In this document: positions 16,499 to 23,923 of the stretch, one piece after another | Position numbering within the stretch: the stretch's first letter is position 1 | How the letters are laid out: every line of letters starts with the position of its first letter | Assembly: GCA_020353115.1 (NCBI GenBank) | Contig: CP070687.1 | Span: 2,096,711 to 2,120,633 of the forward strand | Reading direction: 5' to 3' | Length of the DNA stretch: 23,923 nucleotides | From: Bacteroidales bacterium | GTDB lineage: Bacteria; Bacteroidota; Bacteroidia; Bacteroidales; VadinHA17 | Notes under the pieces: generated by a model | The model's database searches: none | The model's input: the letters and a program-made list of their open reading frames with translations, nothing else | What the model was told of the DNA's origin: nothing | Position numbers and translations under genes: made by a program

Positions 16499-16888
16499 AT
16501 GGAAAAAAAGAAGTTAATATTCGTTGTTGACGATGATGCTTTTATTCTGGAATTATTGAAGAGACGGTTCTCCTCCGAAGAGTATGAAATACGGACATTC
16601 CTTTTCGGCGAAGAATGTTTACAAGACCTTCATCAGAATCCTGATCTTGTTATCCTGGATTACCTTTTCCTTAAACCCGAACAACAGGTAATGAACGGAA
16701 TGGAGATTTTTAATAAGATTAAGGAATTTAAAGCGGATCTGCCTGTGATAATGCTGTCGGGACAAGACAGGGGAGATATTGTCCTCGAGTTGGCAAGGAA
16801 AGGGATTGACGATTATGTAATCAAGGATGACGGGTTGATCGAAAACCTTAAAACCGCTATGGATGAGATTCTGGAACCGGAAGGGTAA
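16499..16888 (+). CDS. Stand-alone response regulator receiver
   Basis: A 129-residue single REC domain with no output domain, so it probably acts by protein-protein contact, as CheY- or Spo0F-like proteins do. The acidic pocket is Asp11/Asp12 in VVDDD, the phosphoacceptor is Asp54 in VILDYLF, the switch residue is Ser87 in IMLSGQD and the conserved Lys is Lys109 in YVIKDD. The loop after Asp54 is five residues longer than usual (Gly67 rather than near +8) and lacks the MP pair. The frame opens at a TTG at 16481, but ATG 16499 is preferred because the receiver begins immediately after it. No histidine kinase is nearby, so the partner is unknown. Confidence 0.92.
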   Translation: MEKKKLIFVVDDDAFILELLKRRFSSEEYEIRTFLFGEECLQDLHQNPDLVILDYLFLKPEQQVMNGMEIFNKIKEFKADLPVIMLSGQDRGDIVLELARKGIDDYVIKDDGLIENLKTAMDEILEPEG

Positions 16889-17186
16889 AAATTTTTCCAG
16901 ACGACATCTGATCCTGACGACCTCATACCACTCCCTAAATCGAATGGTACTCCTATTTGAAAATGTTCACGGGCGGTGACCGGAACGATGAAGCACCGCT
17001 TTGAATACAACATAAAGAATACCCCCTCCCGTATTATCAGATAAAATACCAATTTGTACCGATTGGGTACGGCAGGTAATTCACGATTTCTTTACGGAGA
17101 CACCTTGCGGGGAATTCATTTTTTTTGTCATGCCCGATAATTGAAAATTTTACTGCATCTTTGATGATATTAATAATGCCGGATTT
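16889..17186. other. Gap between response regulator and TSUP permease
   Basis: About 298 bp with no supported gene. It contains a small palindrome, GTACC-gattg-GGTAC, at 17056-17070. A box CATCTTTG at 17156-17163, one base from TAnnTTTG and 23 nt before the permease ATG, may be its promoter. Minus-strand frames crossing the gap overlap real plus-strand genes and show no family signal. Confidence 0.45.
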
Positions 17187-17954
17187 ATGGAGTGGTATTA
17201 CTACCTGGCCGTTGTTGGGATCGGTATAATTGCAGGATTTATCAACACCCTTGCTGGTGGAGGCTCTCTTCTGACCCTCCCGCTGCTGATGTTCCTTGGT
17301 CTGCCGGCAAATGTTGCAAACGGCACAAACAGGATAGCTATACTTTTGCAGAATGTGGTTGGAGTGACCAGCTTCAAAAAGCAGAAAATCTTTCAACTTA
17401 AAGAGGGTATCTGGCTTGCTATACCGGCCGTTACAGGATCGCTGGCAGGGGCTCAGATCGCTGTTAATTTCAGTGAAGAGATAATGAGAAAGGTAATAGC
17501 CTCCCTTTTGTTATTGATGTTCATTATAATCTTAGTTAAGCCTGAAGGATGGATCAACGGTCGGGATGGGAAACCAATCGGAAGACCTACACTTTTGCAG
17601 ATTTTGATTTTCTTTCTGATCGGTATTTATGGCGGATTTATTCAGGCTGGTGTTGGTTTTTTCCTTCTCGCAGGACTTGTTCTGGGGGCAGGGGTGGATC
17701 TTGTAAAAGCCAATGCGCTTAAGGTCTTTATCATCCTGCTGTATACTCCGTTTGCCCTGCTTATTTTCATGATACATGACCAGGTGGATTATAAGACAGG
17801 GTTGATCCTTGCTGCCGGTAACATGCTGGGTGCGTTTATCGGATCGAGGGTTGCAGTCAGTTGGGGGCCGGCATTTGTCAGGATTGTCCTGCTTACGGCT
17901 CTTTTCTTTTCTGCCATTAAGCTTCTGGGATTTTTCGATCTCTTTTTACGTTAA
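17187..17954 (+). CDS. TauE/SafE (TSUP) family membrane permease
   Basis: A 255-residue inner-membrane protein, nearly all hydrophobic, with about eight membrane passes in two homologous halves. The first half has GFINTLAGGGSLLTLP (17-32) and NGTNR (45-49), the second GGFIQAGVGFFLL (149-161) and NALK (176-179); these are the family's paired signatures. TSUP proteins export or import sulfite, sulfoacetate, thiosulfate or other small organosulfur anions; the substrate here cannot be told. No sulfur genes are nearby. It converges on tonB with a 107-bp spacer. Confidence 0.93.
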   Translation: MEWYYYLAVVGIGIIAGFINTLAGGGSLLTLPLLMFLGLPANVANGTNRIAILLQNVVGVTSFKKQKIFQLKEGIWLAIPAVTGSLAGAQIAVNFSEEIMRKVIASLLLLMFIIILVKPEGWINGRDGKPIGRPTLLQILIFFLIGIYGGFIQAGVGFFLLAGLVLGAGVDLVKANALKVFIILLYTPFALLIFMIHDQVDYKTGLILAAGNMLGAFIGSRVAVSWGPAFVRIVLLTALFFSAIKLLGFFDLFLR

Positions 17955-18004
17955 ATCCTTGCAGAATGCTGAGTTTGACGTACAAGAATATATATAGGTT
18001 GAGG

Positions 18005-18052
18005 TAAAGGAATGAAATAAAACCGTAGCTCTCTTTTCCTCTCTCTCCTTTA
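18005..18052. other. Weak hairpin between convergent permease and tonB genes
   Basis: TAAAGG at 18005-18010 pairs with CCTTTA at 18047-18052, with a further GG/CC beyond a one-base bulge, around a long loop. No T-run follows on either strand. It is the only candidate terminator structure seen in this convergent spacer. Confidence 0.2.
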
Positions 18053-18061
18053 TCCCATAAC

Positions 18062-18967
18062 TTATTGAAGAACAAAGATGTAGGTAATGGTTCCTCTCTG
18101 TGTTGCAGGGGCTTCGGGTTTCCTGTCGAATTTAGCTGCCAGGGCTGCTTTTTTTGCTGCCGATACCAGGTTGTCATTGAGGGTAGTGGATCCCTGTACT
18201 CCTGGGGTGGCGCTGGTTACATTTCCATTCCGGTCAACGGTAACCGCTACGACCACAATTCCTTCCGCCTGGGAATTGTATTCCGGTTTGGGAAGAGATT
18301 GAGGAGTCCTTCCTTCAAGGCTGAATGATATTCCCTTGTCACCTAATCCTTCTCCTGTACGATTGGTCGATTCAACGGAACCATCCTGCCTGCCCTGGTT
18401 CCCGATACTGTCTGTAACACCTTCACCCGTACTGGTATTTTGTGCCTGGTTCTTGGCACCGGTCAGTGCATCTCCGATACGGTTCTGGATATCATTTGCC
18501 CTTCGTTGTTCCTCTTCCCGTCGCTGTCGTTCCAGCTCTTCCTGGCGTTGTCTTTCAAGTTCCTCCAGTCGCTGCTGTTCAAGTTCTGCCTGCCGCCGCT
18601 CTTCTGCTTCCCTGGCTTCCCTTTCCTTCTTCTCCAGTTCGGGATCTTTTTCAGGAACAGCCTCTACTTCAGGTGCTTCCTCCAATTCCTGAGTAAGTAT
18701 TTCCTCTTCAGTTGTAGTCGATTCGCTTTCAGGTGATGATGCAACTTCCGGAACCGATGCATCCTCCTGTTCGGGCTGGTAAGATACGGTGGGTTCGATC
18801 AATCCAAAACCGGCATCATCCGTACCGAAATTGATAAGTATTCCCTCCTCTTCAGGTAATGGGAGGGGTGTTCTAAATCCGAATATGATGAATATTATCG
18901 CTATAATAACATGAAAAACGATCGTCCCGAAGAGCCCCTTGCGGTGTTCAATGAAATAGTTTTTCAT
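18062..18967 (-). CDS. tonB: TonB-family energy transducer with TolA-like charged helix
   Basis: A 301-residue periplasm-spanning protein that couples the ExbB-ExbD proton motor to outer-membrane proteins. It has a single N-terminal membrane anchor at about 11-30 with a short cytoplasmic end, an acidic, proline-containing stretch at 35-107, and a highly charged Glu/Arg/Gln helix at 108-160 (repeats like LEELERQRQEE). A Gly/Asn/Gln-rich linker runs 165-212, and a TonB C-terminal domain at about 225-301 ends in TYIFVLQ. The long charged helix is more TolA-like than the Pro-Lys spacer of E. coli TonB, but no tol or pal genes are seen. Its ATG lies 1 nt after the exbD stop codon, so the genes are tightly co-transcribed. 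Confidence 0.88.
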   Translation of the reverse strand: MKNYFIEHRKGLFGTIVFHVIIAIIFIIFGFRTPLPLPEEEGILINFGTDDAGFGLIEPTVSYQPEQEDASVPEVASSPESESTTTEEEILTQELEEAPEVEAVPEKDPELEKKEREAREAEERRQAELEQQRLEELERQRQEELERQRREEEQRRANDIQNRIGDALTGAKNQAQNTSTGEGVTDSIGNQGRQDGSVESTNRTGEGLGDKGISFSLEGRTPQSLPKPEYNSQAEGIVVVAVTVDRNGNVTSATPGVQGSTTLNDNLVSAAKKAALAAKFDRKPEAPATQRGTITYIFVLQ

Positions 18968-18968
18968 T

Positions 18969-19361
18969 TTATCTGGGATTAGTTGCCAGAATCAGTTTGA
19001 ATTCATTCTTTTTTGCAATATTCATTACCTTAACAACATGTTCTATGGGAACACTCCTGTCGGCATGTAAAGAGATATAAATATCACGGTTATCACCAAT
19101 CTTATCCAGCAAAACCCGTTCCAAAGTTTCAATATCAACCGGAACGTTTTCCACATAATATTGAAGATCCTGTGTGATGGAAACGGTGGTCAACGGTTTG
19201 GCTGAGGTCTGATGGCTGCTGCGCGGCAATAAAAGTTTCAGTGCTGTGGGATGAATCAATGTAGAAGTGATCATAAAAAAGATAAGCAACAGGAAGATAA
19301 TATCTGCCATTCCCGGAAGACTGAATGTAAAACTTACTTTATTTCTTGTTTTTAACGCCAT
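18969..19361 (-). CDS. exbD: Biopolymer transporter ExbD/TolR
   Basis: A 130-residue motor subunit. One membrane segment (about 18-36) carries the essential proton-path aspartate, Asp20, in GMADIIFLLLIFF, preceded by the usual basic N-terminus. The periplasmic domain ends DIYISLHADRSVPIEHVVKVMN, typical of ExbD/TolR. A single ExbD is present, whereas some Bacteroidetes clusters carry two. It is 64 nt after exbB and 1 nt before tonB. Confidence 0.93.
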   Translation of the reverse strand: MALKTRNKVSFTFSLPGMADIIFLLLIFFMITSTLIHPTALKLLLPRSSHQTSAKPLTTVSITQDLQYYVENVPVDIETLERVLLDKIGDNRDIYISLHADRSVPIEHVVKVMNIAKKNEFKLILATNPR

Positions 19362-19425
19362 TCTAAGCTTTTCTCAGATTTTGATATTATATATCGGTTT
19401 CAAAGTGATAATTCGAAATATTTAG

Positions 19426-20124
19426 TCAGCTTACCGGTTCATTCAGCAGATCCATGAATTCAGTTGATTTGGCTTCCATTTTGTTTACAACTTTTTCAAC
19501 TCTTGCGACAAGGATATTATATGCAAAGAAGGCGATGATACCGACTATCAGTCCGGCAACTGTGGTTACCAGAGCTGTATAGATTCCGTTCGAGAGGGTT
19601 GAAACATCGATATTACTTCCGGCCGTGGACATGTCATAAAAAGCCCTGATCATACCTATTACTGTACCAAGGAATCCGATCATGGGTGCTGCTCCGGCTA
19701 CGGTGGCGAGTGTTGGCAAGCCTCTTTCCAGTTTATAGATCTCAAGTTTTCCAACGTTTTCAATGGCAGCGTTAACGTCATTCAGGGGTCTTCCGATTCT
19801 CTGGATCCCTTTCTCAATCATTCTTGCTACCGGATTATCCACAGATTCACAAAGAGTTAATGCAGATTCAATTTTGCCATCGTGGATAAAATCCTTGATC
19901 CGGTTCATGAAATGCAGGTCCTCCCCTGCAGCTTTTCTAATAACAAAAAACCGTTCGACGAATATATAAACTGCAATAACAGATAACAGAAGGATGGGGA
20001 TCATAACCCACCCTCCTTTAAAAGCAAGATCCCAGTAGGAGAGAGTCAATTCCTGGGCTTCATCCAGTCCTCCGGATATGGTATCATTCAAAACGATCTG
20101 TGGTAGAATAGATAAGTTGTTCAT
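19426..20124 (-). CDS. exbB: MotA/TolQ/ExbB proton-channel family protein
   Basis: A 232-residue inner-membrane motor component that forms the ring around ExbD and uses proton flow to drive TonB. It has a short periplasmic N-terminus, TM1 at about 38-60, a cytoplasmic helical domain with DNPVARMIEKGIQRIGR, TM2 at about 138-162 (LATVAGAAPMIGFLGTVIGMI) and TM3 at about 174-200 (ALVTTVAGLIVGIIAFFAYN). The GFLGTVIGM segment is diagnostic for the family. It is first of exbB-exbD-tonB; the ExbB/TolQ distinction rests on the TonB-type partner downstream. Confidence 0.94.
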   Translation of the reverse strand: MNNLSILPQIVLNDTISGGLDEAQELTLSYWDLAFKGGWVMIPILLLSVIAVYIFVERFFVIRKAAGEDLHFMNRIKDFIHDGKIESALTLCESVDNPVARMIEKGIQRIGRPLNDVNAAIENVGKLEIYKLERGLPTLATVAGAAPMIGFLGTVIGMIRAFYDMSTAGSNIDVSTLSNGIYTALVTTVAGLIVGIIAFFAYNILVARVEKVVNKMEAKSTEFMDLLNEPVS

Positions 20125-20143
20125 TTTCTGAAAATAGTTTTTG

Positions 20144-20151
20144 CGAAGTTA
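20144..20151 (-). promoter_or_regulatory. Possible -7 box of exbB operon
   Basis: The minus strand reads TAACTTCG, one base from TAnnTTTG, 19 nt before the exbB ATG. It begins 1 nt after the T-run of the nhaD terminator. Confidence 0.35.
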
Positions 20152-20152
20152 T

Positions 20153-20190
20153 AAAAAAAACGAGATATACATCTGATTATTATACCTCGT
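20153..20190 (-). terminator. Intrinsic terminator after nhaD
   Basis: On the minus strand ACGAGGTATA pairs with TATATCTCGT over 10 bp, with one G-T wobble and an 11-nt loop; the final T of the right arm starts an uninterrupted run of eight T. It begins about 20 nt after the nhaD stop codon and separates nhaD from exbB. It is the clearest terminator in the window. Confidence 0.85.
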
Positions 20191-20210
20191 TCATATGATC
20201 GTCGTCCAAC

Positions 20211-21626
20211 TTATGCAAACATCAGGACATACACTCCTGCACCGGCGAAATAGCCGATGAGTGCCAGTATGGAAATCCTTTTCAGATACCAGATAAAGTC
20301 GATCTTTTCCATCCCCATGGCAGCAACACCGGCAGCCGATCCGATGATAAGGATACTTCCCCCGGTACCTGCACAATAGGCAAGGAATTCCCAGAAAATC
20401 CCGTCCTGAACAAAATTTCTGGCATATTCCTGGGCTGCCGGGTCGGTCATAAGGTTAATGAATCCGAAAGTATGAACCGGATACATCCCCATTGCTCCGG
20501 CAACGAGTGGGACATTATCTACCACGGCAGAAAGAATACCAATCGCCAGGTCGATGAGATAAATGTTATGCAGCTTTTCATCCAGGTAATTGGCCAGAAG
20601 TTCCAGGTGCCCTGCAGATTGCAGGCTGGCTACAGCAGAGAGAATTCCCAGGAAGAAGAAAATAGTGGGTGTATCGACCTTGCGAAGAATATTTACAACC
20701 GTAAGTTTTGATCTTTTTTCCAGGGTAGATCCACGGTGGATGATCTCGGTTACAATCCACATATTACCCAGTCCGAGTAGCATACCCATATAAGGAGGGA
20801 GATGCGTAAAGGTCTTGAAAACAGGAACAAAAAGAAGGGATCCAACGCCGAGAAAAAATATAAAAGTCCTTTCGAACCGGGTTGTTTGCTGTTTTGAATG
20901 TTCATCCTGGGACTGAACAGAAGGACGATGGATCTCTCCTCCCATGAAGAAGGAGATAATAATAAGAGGGACCAGCATAGTAGCCAGACTTGGTAAAATC
21001 ACACGTAAGATGATATTAACGGTAGTTACCTGTCCGCCGACCCAGAGCATTATTGTCGTCACATCACCAATGGGGGACCAGGCTCCCCCTGCATTTGCGG
21101 CAAGCACAATAAGGCTTGCAAAGAACCAACGATCTTTCTTTTCACGGATGAGCTTTCTCAATAGAGCAACCATGACAATTGTAGTAGTGAGATTATCCAG
21201 AGCGGCAGACATAAAAAAGGTAATAACACTCAGAATCCATAATAATTTTACCCTGTTGGTTGTCCTGATCTTATCCGTGATGATCCGGAATCCTTCATGT
21301 GTGTCTATTATTTCTACGATGGTCATTGCCCCCAGCAGGAAGAACAATATCTCGGAAATTTCTCCGAGGTGATGAACGATCTCATACTCCGAAATAAACT
21401 CGATATACTGGTGTACGGAGCCCATACTTGCAATATCCGGATTTTGATCAAGGAATTCATGAAATGACTCACTCCCAGGAAGAATGCCTGATGCTCCGAA
21501 AATATAAAGAACCCAAAGGATTACACCGGTAAGTATGGCGGATGCAGCCTTGTCAATCTTAAGCGGGTGTTCCAGGGCAATAGCGGTATAACCCAGAACA
21601 AAAACCACGACCATCGCAATAAACAT
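20211..21626 (-). CDS. nhaD: NhaD-type Na+/H+ antiporter
   Basis: A 471-residue inner-membrane antiporter of the ion-transporter superfamily that expels Na+ (or Li+) in exchange for H+. It has about 12 hydrophobic segments. Diagnostic blocks are ALDNLTTTIVMVALLRKL (142-159), with Asp144 and Asn145 in the membrane, and NAGGAWSPIGDVTT (178-191), with Asp188, both characteristic of NhaD rather than NhaB or ArsB. The repeated half contains SAVVDNVPLVAGAMGMY. It lies downstream of the tamB-like gene by 158 nt and ends at its own terminator. NhaD is typical of marine or alkaline-adapted bacteria, fitting the CLC pair elsewhere in the window. Confidence 0.95.
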   Translation of the reverse strand: MFIAMVVVFVLGYTAIALEHPLKIDKAASAILTGVILWVLYIFGASGILPGSESFHEFLDQNPDIASMGSVHQYIEFISEYEIVHHLGEISEILFFLLGAMTIVEIIDTHEGFRIITDKIRTTNRVKLLWILSVITFFMSAALDNLTTTIVMVALLRKLIREKKDRWFFASLIVLAANAGGAWSPIGDVTTIMLWVGGQVTTVNIILRVILPSLATMLVPLIIISFFMGGEIHRPSVQSQDEHSKQQTTRFERTFIFFLGVGSLLFVPVFKTFTHLPPYMGMLLGLGNMWIVTEIIHRGSTLEKRSKLTVVNILRKVDTPTIFFFLGILSAVASLQSAGHLELLANYLDEKLHNIYLIDLAIGILSAVVDNVPLVAGAMGMYPVHTFGFINLMTDPAAQEYARNFVQDGIFWEFLAYCAGTGGSILIIGSAAGVAAMGMEKIDFIWYLKRISILALIGYFAGAGVYVLMFA

Positions 21627-21648
21627 ATCGGAAGATGATTAGATAAAA

Positions 21649-21656
21649 CAAAAATA
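21649..21656 (-). promoter_or_regulatory. -7 box of nhaD
   Basis: The minus strand reads TATTTTTG, an exact TAnnTTTG match, 22 nt before the nhaD ATG. No clear -33 element. The surrounding sequence is AT-rich, so chance matches are possible. Confidence 0.45.
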
Positions 21657-21784
21657 GAACAAAATTGATAATCTGCTAATGTATTTAAATGATCAAAATG
21701 TGCGAAATTAAGATAAAATATCACATCGGCCATTGGTCATGTTTAAAAACAGAGAAGGAGGCTGGTAAAAAAAGGAAGGCGATT

Positions 21785-23923
21785 CTACTTCTTATCTCCA
21801 TCGGAAATTATAACACTCCAGTACCGCTTCATAAGCTCTTCAAAACTGTTGAATTCTTCCCGGTAGAATAAACCGATTCCCTGTGTATAAGGAGCCAGTT
21901 CATATAACCGGTTATCGTTTGCCCGGTTGAAAGCTTTCATCCGAAGTTTTCCGCTTTGATTGAGCTTAATGTCAACTGAAAAGTCCCCAACAATATTTGC
22001 TGTATTTTCCGAATCCGTGGTAGTTGTGATATTCTGACCTCCCACATCAAGGTTTGTATTTATGGTAACACGGTCGTTTAAGAGTTGTGTAGAAAGGGCA
22101 ACTTCCACCTGGTTGGTAGTGATGTCGTCACCTGGCATGTAACTGAAACCAATATCAAAATCGTTAGATATCTGGGATAACCAGTGGCTTAACTGGTTGG
22201 AGAGTAATTCGCTGGTTGTAACTCCTACTGCTGGAGCATAACCGGGACTCCGGGTCTGATCAGTTGAACCTGCCATATAAGGATCCGGGAGGAAACTGTT
22301 TATGACCAGTAAGGAAAGGAACTGTTTGCTGAGTTTTTCCTGTGTATTAAGAGTATTCTTAAGGTAGGTTCTTGTTTCTTCATCTGCTGTAGGGAGAATT
22401 AGGTCGAATTGAATATCCGGATTCATTAGTTTGTTGCTCAGGCTTACCTGGCATTCCACGGGAATCCTCTTGTTATAGGATTCGTCATTAAACAGATTCC
22501 TGAGGGAAGTCCTCAGACTGTAAACGGCCTGCAGGTTAATATCCGCATCTTCAGGATTCCCGTTCCACGTGATTGTTCCGCCGCTCCTGACTGTAAATTT
22601 CTTATTGATGATGTTTTGCAGTGTGAAAAGGTAATCACCCTCTTCAATCTGATAGTCACCGGATATTCTGAAATCACCCAGTGTATTGATAAGGAGATTA
22701 ATATTGCCGTTACCCGTCGCTTTTATTATGTCACCTATTTTGGCATCAAATATTAACTGGACTTCTGCATCCGGGGTTACATTAAGATCAAAATTCATTT
22801 CAATTCCTGAAAGATCAATCTCGTACCTTCCCGGTTCCTCCTCTCCCTGCTCTTCAGGTGCTGTATTGACAAAGGATACAAAGTTATATTCCGTTACGTC
22901 ACCTTCAGGGTTTAGAGGTATAAAGAACCGTGTTCCCTTTTCTGTTTTCGCCGAAACGTCGAGCATCAGATTACGGGGAGGCCCTGTTATTTTAACGATA
23001 CCACTTCCATATGCTGTGCCGAAAAACTCATTATTATCGACCTCCCGGGTGGACAGGAAAAGAAAATTTTCAGGTTCCATGTTGATGTCGAACACAAAAT
23101 TCCTGAAATATTCATGTGTTATTCTTCCTCTGGATTTCGCACCGTTCCCGTTAATATCATAGACCATAACATCGTTAAAGCTGATTACATTGTCCACGAT
23201 ATTTACCTCATTGGTAAAATTGTATTTTGTCTGAAGATAATCGATAATAAATGAAGCTTTCTGTAATGTCATATTTCCGTTGGTAACCGGCTTATCGAGC
23301 GTACCGCTTATCAGGATATCGCCGGAGGCTATTCCTGTAAGATCCGATGCCAGTTTTCGCAGGAAAGGACGAAAAATATTCAACCTCAGTTTATTAAGAT
23401 TTAATGCGAAATCGATCTTTTTGTTTTCCGGTATATAATCGCCTTCGAAATTCAGAGTTACCATTTCTCCCCGTTTCGCATAAGTATGGATCTGCAATGC
23501 TTTACTTATTGTATCCCATTCGCTTAATATCCAGGTGTCCCCAAGAGGTTCCTCATTTATTACGAGCTCATTGATCCTGAGATCTGAACGGAAAAGCGGA
23601 TTATTATAGAGCCTTGAAAAGTCTGCCTCACCATTTACTATACCATCGAACTGAAGCCTGTCGGTTTTGGTCAGGTAATTCAGTGATGAGAGCATCAGAT
23701 TCTGAAACTTCACCTGAAGGGTATCGAATTCATTTTCTGAAATTGCCCCGGAAGCAAAGAACAACTGGTCTTTTCTGCTGAAGGAGAAATCCTGAATTTC
23801 GATGCTGGTTGTGTCGATTCGTATTTTGCTTCGGTTAATTAACCATAATGAATCTTTAATATAGACCCGGGTCGGATTAATTGTAATGTCAACTTGTAGA
23901 ATATCCGCTTCCTGATTCCTGGA
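21785..23923 (-). CDS. tamB: TamB-like translocation/assembly module protein, 5' end outside window
   Basis: The C-terminal 712 residues are visible; the frame is open to the window edge with no stop, so the true start lies beyond 23923. The chain is a long series of short beta-strands with AsmA/TamB-like repeats (GTLDKPVTNGNMTLQKASF, GNGNINLLINTLGDFRISG). It ends in the TamB C-terminal (DUF490) domain, with TITWNGNPEDADINLQAVY, PDIQFDLILP and the terminal ELMKRYWSVIIS segment. TamB spans the periplasm and helps lipid transport or insertion of outer-membrane proteins, partnering with an Omp85 protein. That partner is not in the window. A TTG at 23764 opens a shorter reading, but the upstream codons continue the same beta-rich pattern. 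Confidence 0.9.
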   Translation of the reverse strand, partial: SRNQEADILQVDITINPTRVYIKDSLWLINRSKIRIDTTSIEIQDFSFSRKDQLFFASGAISENEFDTLQVKFQNLMLSSLNYLTKTDRLQFDGIVNGEADFSRLYNNPLFRSDLRINELVINEEPLGDTWILSEWDTISKALQIHTYAKRGEMVTLNFEGDYIPENKKIDFALNLNKLRLNIFRPFLRKLASDLTGIASGDILISGTLDKPVTNGNMTLQKASFIIDYLQTKYNFTNEVNIVDNVISFNDVMVYDINGNGAKSRGRITHEYFRNFVFDINMEPENFLFLSTREVDNNEFFGTAYGSGIVKITGPPRNLMLDVSAKTEKGTRFFIPLNPEGDVTEYNFVSFVNTAPEEQGEEEPGRYEIDLSGIEMNFDLNVTPDAEVQLIFDAKIGDIIKATGNGNINLLINTLGDFRISGDYQIEEGDYLFTLQNIINKKFTVRSGGTITWNGNPEDADINLQAVYSLRTSLRNLFNDESYNKRIPVECQVSLSNKLMNPDIQFDLILPTADEETRTYLKNTLNTQEKLSKQFLSLLVINSFLPDPYMAGSTDQTRSPGYAPAVGVTTSELLSNQLSHWLSQISNDFDIGFSYMPGDDITTNQVEVALSTQLLNDRVTINTNLDVGGQNITTTTDSENTANIVGDFSVDIKLNQSGKLRMKAFNRANDNRLYELAPYTQGIGLFYREEFNSFEELMKRYWSVIISDGDKK

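Noticed and set aside
17037..17396. 119-codon minus-strand frame across the response regulator-TSUP gap
   Set aside because: Most of it is antisense to the TSUP gene, the rest shows no recognisable domain, and there is no promoter for it.
18500..18620. Repetitive DNA suggestive of a tandem repeat array
   Set aside because: It is the codon-level image of the Glu/Arg/Gln-rich helix of TonB, not an independent repeat.
22686..23162. 158-codon plus-strand frame inside the tamB-like gene
   Set aside because: It is antisense to a well-supported beta-repeat coding region, and the translation has shadow-like composition.

Overview
The window looks like a chromosomal segment from a Bacteroidetes bacterium, probably a free-living or marine Bacteroidales/Marinilabiliales-type lineage. 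Three kinds of evidence point there. One protein ends in a type IX secretion (type B) sorting domain. Several genes are preceded by the Bacteroidetes promoter box TAnnTTTG instead of E. coli-like -10 boxes, and Shine-Dalgarno sequences are rare. The gene set rel-fur-purA, ExbB-ExbD-TonB, a tamB-like gene and NhaD is also familiar from that phylum. Most of the window is housekeeping and envelope/ion-homeostasis genes. No phage, CRISPR array, rRNA, tRNA or intact insertion sequence was seen.

Region 1 (76-9936, all minus strand). In transcription order it holds an FMN-dependent nitronate monooxygenase/FabK-like enzyme, a catalytic M16 zinc peptidase, a non-catalytic M16 partner, a secreted Fn3-like protein with a T9SS type B C-terminus, then bifunctional rel, a Fur-family regulator and purA. 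The last three link (p)ppGpp metabolism, metal or peroxide regulation and AMP synthesis. A degenerate inverted repeat sits in the 211-bp gap between the two M16 genes.

Region 2 (10094-13791, plus). Two tandem paralogous CLC chloride transporters/channels carry C-terminal CBS pairs. Each has its own TAnnTTTG box exactly 7 nt before its ATG, so both mRNAs may be nearly leaderless. A 150-bp element with 19-bp imperfect terminal inverted repeats (MITE-like, 13821-13970) follows, and then a small membrane protein on the minus strand.

Region 3 (14441-17954). A 671-bp non-coding gap is rich in small palindromes, homopolymer tracts and a 26-bp-period direct repeat. It precedes glyA, a stand-alone response regulator receiver and a TauE/SafE (TSUP) permease, all on the plus strand.

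Region 4 (18062-23923, minus). In transcription order this is the 3' part of a tamB-like gene that runs off the window edge, the Na+/H+ antiporter nhaD with a clear intrinsic terminator, and exbB-exbD-tonB for energising outer-membrane processes. NhaD together with two CLC proteins suggests active Na+ and Cl- homeostasis, in keeping with a saline habitat, but that is inference.

No convincing undescribed multi-gene system was found. The most notable points are the near-leaderless CLC pair, the MITE-like element and the palindrome-rich gap upstream of glyA.
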